Source: Actinomycetota bacterium (lineage in GTDB: Bacteria > Actinomycetota > Actinomycetes > Nanopelagicales > Nanopelagicaceae). Taken from it: a DNA stretch of 11,472 nt. The notes below the pieces were generated by a model, which was not told where the DNA came from, did not search any database, and saw only the letters and a list, made by a program, of their open reading frames with translations. The position numbers were made by a program, and so were the translations under genes. The DNA lies in assembly GCA_009702845.1 (NCBI GenBank), contig WLHG01000017.1, positions 1-11,472 of the forward strand, given 5' to 3'. Below are positions 6,461 through 11,472 of the stretch, one piece after another; the stretch's first letter is position 1; each line of letters opens with the position of its first letter.

Positions 6461-7692
6461 ACACTAAATCCTTAAAGACGTTGCGTTATGCATTGCTCTT
6501 AGTTCTAACGCTTTCGATCATTCGCGTTCTTACAGGGGCCACAGATTTAACAAGTGTCGGTACCGCATCTGCGGCCCTTCTTCTCTCGGTTCCAATCGCC
6601 CTAGCCGGACTGGGTGGACTCTTCTCTGAACGTTCAGGCGTTGTTAACATCGGCCTCGAGGGCATGATGATTATGGGCGCATGGGCCGGCGGAATGATAG
6701 GTACGGATCACGGCCCTTGGGTTGGCCTCATTGCAGGCGTCTGCTTCGGAACGACAGGCGCACTCTTACATGCAATTGCAACGATTACATTTGGTGTCGA
6801 TCACGTTGTATCAGGTGTTGCAATTACGATTATTGCAGCTGGCTTAGTTCGCTATATATCAACAATTTTCTACAAGAGTGGCGCTTGGCTTGGACCTTCG
6901 CAGTCTCCGGATGTTGCCTCAATTGGCACAAATGGTCTTCCAGTCTTATCTGGAGGAAATTACTTTGGTTGGCAAAGCCCTGATCTACTAAGCGATCTAG
7001 CTGAAAAACAATGGTTTTTCATCTCAGATGTGGCCGCAATCCTCCGTGGATTAACAGGTGATCTCTCCTATGTAACTATGATCGCAGTGGCGCTCGTGCC
7101 ACTCTCTTTCTTTATTCTTTGGAAAACCGCATTTGGCCTGCGACTTCGTAGCGCAGGAGAGGCTCCAACTGCGGCAGAGTCATTAGGTGTCAATGTTTAC
7201 AGAATGAAATATGCCGGTGTATTAATCTCTGGAGGTCTTGCTGGTTTGGGTGGCGGCTTCTTAGCTATCGTTGCTGCAAATCACTATCAAGAGAATCAAG
7301 TTGCTGGTCGTGGATATATTGGCCTTGCCGCACTGCTCTTTGGTAACTATCGCCCAGGAGGGATATTAATGGGTGCTGGTTTGTTTGGTTTTGCCGATGC
7401 CTTGCAACTTCGAGACTCAGCCTCTATTCATGCACTCATATTATTAATCGTATTGATCCTAGTATTTCTAGTTATCCGCGATGTACGTAAAGGCAAACTC
7501 CTTAAAGCTGGACTCACTCTTGCCTTTGCCGCACTCTCAATGTGGTATTTCTTAGCAGTTGATGAACTACCTGGTCAGCTCGTAACGATGACTCCGTACA
7601 TCACGACGCTTCTGGTGATGGCGGTGGCATCTCAACGGCTTCGAATGCCTGCCGCCGACGGTATTCCATATCGTCGTGGTGGAATGCGATGA
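6457..7692 (+). CDS. Nucleoside ABC importer permease 2 (NupQ/YufQ-like)
   Basis: A 411-residue partner of the preceding permease from the same membrane family. Signature sequences are VNIGLEGMM (63-71), GVDHVVSG (113-120), FGLRLRSAGEAP (226-237, the likely ATPase-coupling loop) and GRGYIGLAALLFGNYRP (294-310). Hydrophobic segments lie near 11-27, 38-56, 70-82, 88-110, 117-135, 205-223, 252-274, 295-322 and 325-341. A C-terminal extension adds segments at about 350-368 and 381-392 and a basic tail ending in YRRGGMR; from memory, actinobacterial relatives carry a similar tail. The start shares ATGA (6457-6460) with the previous stop. Its own stop shares ATGA (7689-7692) with cdd. This places importer and salvage enzymes in one translationally linked unit. 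Confidence 0.92.
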   Translation: MNTKSLKTLRYALLLVLTLSIIRVLTGATDLTSVGTASAALLLSVPIALAGLGGLFSERSGVVNIGLEGMMIMGAWAGGMIGTDHGPWVGLIAGVCFGTTGALLHAIATITFGVDHVVSGVAITIIAAGLVRYISTIFYKSGAWLGPSQSPDVASIGTNGLPVLSGGNYFGWQSPDLLSDLAEKQWFFISDVAAILRGLTGDLSYVTMIAVALVPLSFFILWKTAFGLRLRSAGEAPTAAESLGVNVYRMKYAGVLISGGLAGLGGGFLAIVAANHYQENQVAGRGYIGLAALLFGNYRPGGILMGAGLFGFADALQLRDSASIHALILLIVLILVFLVIRDVRKGKLLKAGLTLAFAALSMWYFLAVDELPGQLVTMTPYITTLLVMAVASQRLRMPAADGIPYRRGGMR

Positions 7693-8090
7693 GTGAGATC
7701 AATTGGGAGCAGCTTCATGTCGCCGCCGTTGCTGCGATGAAGACTGCGTACGCTCCTTATTCAAAGTTTCCAGTTGGTGTTGCGGCTCTCGTTAGCGATG
7801 GGCGAATTGTCAGCGGTTGTAACGTTGAAAACGCTAGCTATGGTTTGGGGCTTTGTGCTGAGTGTGGACTCGTATCGAACCTGATTTCAACTGGCGGCGG
7901 TCGCCTCATTGCAATCTCATGTGTCGATGGACAAGGTAACTCACTTGCCCCATGTGGTCGTTGTCGCCAATTATTATTTGAGCACGGTGGATCTAACGCA
8001 CTTTTAATGACCGATGATGGACCACAGACAATGGCCTCAATGTTGCCGTGGGCCTTTGGTCCCGATGATTTAAACCGTAACGAGCTGTAA
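7689..8090 (+). CDS. cdd: Cytidine deaminase
   Basis: A 133-residue cytoplasmic zinc enzyme that converts cytidine or deoxycytidine to uridine or deoxyuridine plus ammonia. The length is normal for the small tetrameric class. The active-site motif CAE is at 56-58 (zinc ligand Cys56, catalytic Glu58), and PCGRCRQ at 88-94 gives zinc ligands Cys89 and Cys92. FPVGVAAL (27-34) and NVENAS (45-50) form the nucleoside pocket. CAECG in place of the more common CAERT is, as I recall, usual in actinobacterial members. The ATG overlaps the permease stop by four bases. The next gene begins at the base after its TAA. Its uridine product is the substrate for the next enzyme. Confidence 0.95.
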   Translation: MSEINWEQLHVAAVAAMKTAYAPYSKFPVGVAALVSDGRIVSGCNVENASYGLGLCAECGLVSNLISTGGGRLIAISCVDGQGNSLAPCGRCRQLLFEHGGSNALLMTDDGPQTMASMLPWAFGPDDLNRNEL

Positions 8091-9395
8091 ATGTCGCAGC
8101 TAGAGGCTTTTTCAGCTGCTGAAGTAATTGCGGCAAAGCGTGATCACCATGCACTCACTGATCCGCAGATTGATTGGATTATCGACGCCTATACGCGAGG
8201 CGCCGTGGCAGATGAACAAATGTCTGCGCTCTTGATGGCGATTTTATTAAACGGTATGGATCTACGCGAAATTTCACGCTGGACCGATGCGATGATCAAT
8301 AGCGGTGAGCGAATGAACTGGTCGGCACTCTCTCGTCCAACAGTAGATAAACATTCAACTGGGGGAGTTGGCGACAAAATTACATTGCCATTGGCGCCCT
8401 TAGTTGCAGCATGTGGTGCTGCAGTTCCACAATTATCTGGTCGCGGACTTGGACATACTGGCGGCACGTTAGATAAATTAGAGTCAATTCCTGGATGGCG
8501 CGCATCTTTGTCTAATGAAGAGATGCTGAAAGTTCTACAGGATTGTGGCGCAGTTATTTGTGCAGCGGGTGCTGGCTTAGCTCCGGCCGATAAGAAGTTA
8601 TATGCATTGCGCGATGTAACGGCAACAGTTGAAGCGATTCCGCTCATTGCATCATCGATTATGAGTAAGAAAATCGCTGAAGGAACTAGCGCACTTGTAC
8701 TCGATGTTAAGACCGGTGGTGGCGCATTCATGAGCGATCCTAAAAAAGCTGCAGAGTTGGCACATGTAATGGTTGGACTTGGAAAACGTGCAGGTGTAAA
8801 AACTTTGGCACTTGTCACGGCAATGGATGTACCGCTTGGCCTTACTGCAGGTAATGCCTTAGAAGTACGAGAATCTATTGAAGTGCTTGCAGGCGGCGGC
8901 CCAGCCGACATCGTTGAATTGACCGTCATCCTGGCCCAAGAGATGTTAGAGATCGCCGGCATAAAAGGCGCCGATCCAGCCGCTGCTTTAAAGAATGGCA
9001 AAGCTATGGATGTGTGGCGCCAGATGATTAGTGCCCAAGGTGGTGATCCCGATGCAAAGCTTCCAGTTGCAAAAGAGAATCTAACTATTGCCGCAGAATC
9101 ATCTGGAACGCTTTTGAGTATGGATGCAATGAAAGTTGGCCTAGCTGCTTGGCGTTTAGGTGCTGGGCGATCACGCCAGGGTGAGGCCGTACAAGCCGGA
9201 GCGGGCATTGAAATTCACGCTAAACCAGGGGATGTAATCACAGTGGGTACCCCCTTGTTTACTTTGCATACCGATACCCCCGCAGCCTTTGCAAGAGCAC
9301 AGGAGTCACTGACTAACTCTGTGATAATCGGTGATTTACCTTCCGGTGGGAGAATAGATAGATTGCCACTTATAATTGAGCGAATTACTGATTAA
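8091..9395 (+). CDS. deoA: Thymidine/pyrimidine-nucleoside phosphorylase
   Basis: A 434-residue cytoplasmic enzyme that splits thymidine, deoxyuridine or uridine with phosphate into base plus (deoxy)ribose-1-phosphate. The phosphate-binding KHSTGGVGDK is at 87-96 with His88. The family signature SGRGLGHTGGTLDKLE is at 116-131. Arg174, Ser189 and Lys193 sit in the positions of the pyrimidine-binding residues of E. coli DeoA. The glycine-rich C-terminal alpha/beta domain (about 345-434) includes AKPGDVITVGTPLF (377-390). The length fits both DeoA and the broader-specificity Pdp, which sequence reading alone cannot separate. Since Cdd supplies uridine as well as deoxyuridine, broader pyrimidine specificity would make sense. 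It starts directly after the cdd stop with only a weak GAG upstream, so it is probably translated by coupling. A 17-bp gap leads to add. Confidence 0.95.
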   Translation: MSQLEAFSAAEVIAAKRDHHALTDPQIDWIIDAYTRGAVADEQMSALLMAILLNGMDLREISRWTDAMINSGERMNWSALSRPTVDKHSTGGVGDKITLPLAPLVAACGAAVPQLSGRGLGHTGGTLDKLESIPGWRASLSNEEMLKVLQDCGAVICAAGAGLAPADKKLYALRDVTATVEAIPLIASSIMSKKIAEGTSALVLDVKTGGGAFMSDPKKAAELAHVMVGLGKRAGVKTLALVTAMDVPLGLTAGNALEVRESIEVLAGGGPADIVELTVILAQEMLEIAGIKGADPAAALKNGKAMDVWRQMISAQGGDPDAKLPVAKENLTIAAESSGTLLSMDAMKVGLAAWRLGAGRSRQGEAVQAGAGIEIHAKPGDVITVGTPLFTLHTDTPAAFARAQESLTNSVIIGDLPSGGRIDRLPLIIERITD

Positions 9396-9412
9396 GGGGC
9401 TACTGGATAAAA

Positions 9413-10507
9413 ATGGCAATGAATAGCAGGCCCAGTTCAGATCAAATTAAGCGCATTCCTAAAGTCATGTTGCACGATCACTTAGATGGCGGACTACGAC
9501 CACAGACGATCATTGATATCGCTTCCGAGATTGGCTATACATTATTGCCCACCCATGATGCCGAAGAACTAGCGACGTGGTTTCGCGAATCCTGCGACTC
9601 AGGTTCATTGGTTAGGTATCTAGAGACTTTTTCTCACACTATTGCTGTTATGCAACGCCGCGAAGATATTATCCGTGTTGCTCGCGAGTGCGCACTTGAC
9701 CTTGCACGCGATGGTGTTGTCTACGCTGAAGTTCGTGGAGCACCAGAGTTGTTTACTGAGAAGGGCCTCACAATGGCCGATGTTGTTGAGGCGACTCTTG
9801 AAGGATACAAACAGGGAATGGCAGAGGCTAAAGCTGAAGGTCATGAGATTGCCGTGTACTCACTTCTCTGCGGAATGCGACAGAACAAGCGTTCTCAAGA
9901 GGTCGCAGAGCTCGTGGTTAAATATCGCCATAAGGGTGTTGTTGGTTTTGATATCGCGGGCCCAGAGGATGGCTTTCCACCCAGTGATCAAAAGGAAACC
10001 TTTGATTACCTACGCAAGGAAGATGCGCACTTTACGATTCACGCAGGTGAGGCATATGGTCTGCCATCGATTTGGGAGGCGATTCAATTATGCGGTGCAG
10101 AGCGCTTAGGACATGGCGTGCGCATCATCGATGATATTGATTTTTCGGGACCAGAACCGATTTTGGGTCAGCTTGCATCCTATGTACGAGATCGCCGTAT
10201 TCCACTAGAGCTCTGTCCAACATCAAATCTTCAAACTGGTGCGGCAAAAAGCTACGCCGAGCACCCTATTGGAGCTTTGGCAAAGCTGCGTTTTCGCGTA
10301 ACCCTTAATACCGATAATCGTTTAATGAGTCAGACATCTATGTCATTTGAAATGAGTGAGGCGGTCAAGGCCTTTGGTTGGGACTTCACAGAGCTTCAAC
10401 GCGTAACAATTAATGCAATGAAGAGCGCCTTTATTCCTTATCCAGATCGTCTGAAAATTATTGATGGTGTGATTAAACCGGGTTATCAGAAAATAGCATC
10501 GGAGTAA
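9413..10507 (+). CDS. add: Adenosine deaminase
   Basis: A 364-residue cytoplasmic zinc hydrolase that deaminates adenosine and deoxyadenosine to inosine and deoxyinosine. Zinc and catalytic residues are all present: HDHLDGG at 21-27 (His21, His23), HAGEA at 210-214 (His210, catalytic Glu213), RLGHG at 231-235 (His234) and NTD at 299-301 (Asp301). LCPTSN (267-272) is the usual strand before the final motif. Where mammalian enzymes have a second aspartate after the zinc-binding one, this protein has Asn302 (NTDNRLMS), a form I recall in actinobacterial enzymes. The start could be 9413 or 9419; AGGGG at 9395-9399 is rather far and GGA at 9405-9407 rather weak, so I keep the first. The stop overlaps the P450 start by one base (TAATG). 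It extends the operon's substrate range to purine nucleosides. Confidence 0.95.
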   Translation: MAMNSRPSSDQIKRIPKVMLHDHLDGGLRPQTIIDIASEIGYTLLPTHDAEELATWFRESCDSGSLVRYLETFSHTIAVMQRREDIIRVARECALDLARDGVVYAEVRGAPELFTEKGLTMADVVEATLEGYKQGMAEAKAEGHEIAVYSLLCGMRQNKRSQEVAELVVKYRHKGVVGFDIAGPEDGFPPSDQKETFDYLRKEDAHFTIHAGEAYGLPSIWEAIQLCGAERLGHGVRIIDDIDFSGPEPILGQLASYVRDRRIPLELCPTSNLQTGAAKSYAEHPIGALAKLRFRVTLNTDNRLMSQTSMSFEMSEAVKAFGWDFTELQRVTINAMKSAFIPYPDRLKIIDGVIKPGYQKIASE

Positions 10508-11472
10508 TGCTCGATTTTAACGATCCGGCATTTATTGCAGATCCATATGCCGGATTAAAGGAGCTACGAAACTTTGGTAAGCCAGTATGGCATGAGGGTT
10601 TAGGAATCTTTTTAGCTGCTTGCCATGGTGATGCCAATGATGTATTTCGTAATAAGTCACTGGGGCGAATATTTATTGATAAGCAGCCTGAGTTTGAATG
10701 GGAGACCTTTAACTGGCTCCACTCAGACTCTATTTTAGATAGTGAACCGCCTAAACATACGCGCCTACGGGCTTTGGTCGCTAAAGCATTTAACCGAAAC
10801 AAGATTGAGGGGATGCGCCCGGCAATTGAACGAATTACGCTTGAGCTTATAGATGCAATTGATGTGAAGGTTGCGTCCGGAGAAAACTTTGATCTGATCG
10901 CAGATTACGCCGAACCCCTGCCAGTTAAAATCATCGCTGACTTACTAGGCTTCCCAGAGTCGGAAGAACACTTACTGCGCCCGTGGTCGCAAGCGATTGT
11001 GAAAATGTATGAAGTCAATCCAACTCTTGTGTATCAAAGTGAAGCTAAGAAAGCTGCCGGTGAGTTCGCAGATTACGTGCGGGCTTTGGCGGAGGAGCGG
11101 AAAAAGAATCCGGGTAGTGACTTAATTTCTGATTTAGCAATGGTTGAAGAAAATGGCGAGAAGCTAAACATGCACGAACTTGTCGCCACCGCTGTTCTGC
11201 TCCTTAATGCCGGGCATGAGGCAAGTGTGAATGCATTTGGAAATGGGATGGTTGAAGTTTTGCGGCGCCCTGATCAAAGCGCACTTCTTCGAAATGATCC
11301 ACGAGGCCTCACAGAAACGGCGCTAGAAGAGTTCATGCGATTTGATGCCCCACTGCAGTTATTTGAGCGTACAGCTACGAAAGATACCGAGCTCGGGGGC
11401 GTCAAAATATCAGAGGGTCAAAAGATTGCCGCACTGATTGGTTCTGCCAATAGGGATAGTTCTATTTTTGAA
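10507..11472 (+). CDS. Cytochrome P450, C-terminus beyond window
   Basis: An open frame of 322 codons runs from the ATG at 10507 to the window end without a stop. The opening LDFNDPAFIADPYAGLKEL is typical of soluble bacterial P450s. SEPPKHTRLRALVAKAF (79-95) is the C-helix region with the heme-propionate His84 and Arg88. The I-helix reads AGHEAS (235-240), ExxR of the K-helix is Glu275-Arg278, and SANRD (313-317) follows. The heme-binding FxxGxxxC region, normally 30-40 residues further on, lies outside. In the I-helix, Ala239 occupies the place of the oxygen-activating threonine, with Ser240 next to it. The start overlaps the add stop (TAATG), with GGAG only 2 nt upstream, so coupled translation is likely. 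The substrate is unknown, and a link to nucleosides is suggested only by position. It lies in the operon's reading direction without a terminator before it. Confidence 0.93.
   Translation, partial: MLDFNDPAFIADPYAGLKELRNFGKPVWHEGLGIFLAACHGDANDVFRNKSLGRIFIDKQPEFEWETFNWLHSDSILDSEPPKHTRLRALVAKAFNRNKIEGMRPAIERITLELIDAIDVKVASGENFDLIADYAEPLPVKIIADLLGFPESEEHLLRPWSQAIVKMYEVNPTLVYQSEAKKAAGEFADYVRALAEERKKNPGSDLISDLAMVEENGEKLNMHELVATAVLLLNAGHEASVNAFGNGMVEVLRRPDQSALLRNDPRGLTETALEEFMRFDAPLQLFERTATKDTELGGVKISEGQKIAALIGSANRDSSIFE

Noticed and set aside
7500..7692. Extra hydrophobic C-terminal segment of permease 2, considered as a fused domain
   Set aside because: It resembles the C-terminal tail I recall from other actinobacterial YufQ-like permeases and contains no separate domain.
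8189..9208. A 339-codon open frame on the minus strand opposite deoA
   Set aside because: It is a codon-phase shadow: the plus-strand protein has every catalytic motif of thymidine phosphorylase, while the antisense product is low-complexity (Ser/Ala/Pro-rich) with no recognisable motif.

Overview
The window reads as a chromosomal segment of a streamlined, moderately low-GC actinobacterium. Freshwater acI-type (Nanopelagicales-like) lineages are my best guess. This is inferred from actinobacterial-style protein motifs (LGVG signature in the first transporter ATPase domain, NTDNRLMS in adenosine deaminase, CAECG in cytidine deaminase), start-stop overlaps, short intergenic gaps and a likely leaderless transcript. 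No database search was possible, so the taxonomy is tentative.

Layout. At the left edge, on the minus strand, is the first 22 codons of a sugar-type ABC transporter ATPase (MsmK/UgpC/MalK group). A 142-bp divergent region follows, containing a perfect 12-bp palindrome (136-147) of LacI-operator type and a promoter for the rightward genes. Next on the plus strand come a CNNM/HlyC-CorC family membrane protein with CBS domains (211-1506) and tryptophanyl-tRNA synthetase trpS (1526-2524). A 161-bp gap (2525-2685) carries a weak candidate promoter and an 8-bp-stem hairpin just before a strong ribosome binding site.

The rest (2686 to the right edge) is a nucleoside uptake and salvage operon. It encodes a BMP/PnrA-type nucleoside-binding protein, then after a strong intrinsic terminator (3774-3825) a double ATPase, two permeases, cytidine deaminase (cdd), thymidine/pyrimidine-nucleoside phosphorylase (deoA), adenosine deaminase (add) and a cytochrome P450 cut by the window end. 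From the ATPase on, most junctions are ATGA or TAATG overlaps or abutments, so translation is probably coupled. The expected flow is import of nucleosides, cytidine to uridine by Cdd, uridine/thymidine to base plus (deoxy)ribose-1-phosphate by DeoA, and adenosine to inosine by Add. No purine-nucleoside phosphorylase is visible.

I found no wholly new system. The points most worth a second look are the internal terminator that should make binding protein exceed transporter, the cysteine-free binding protein without a lipobox, the P450 translationally coupled to adenosine deaminase, and the palindromic operator at the left edge. No tRNA, rRNA, CRISPR, insertion sequence or phage signal was seen.
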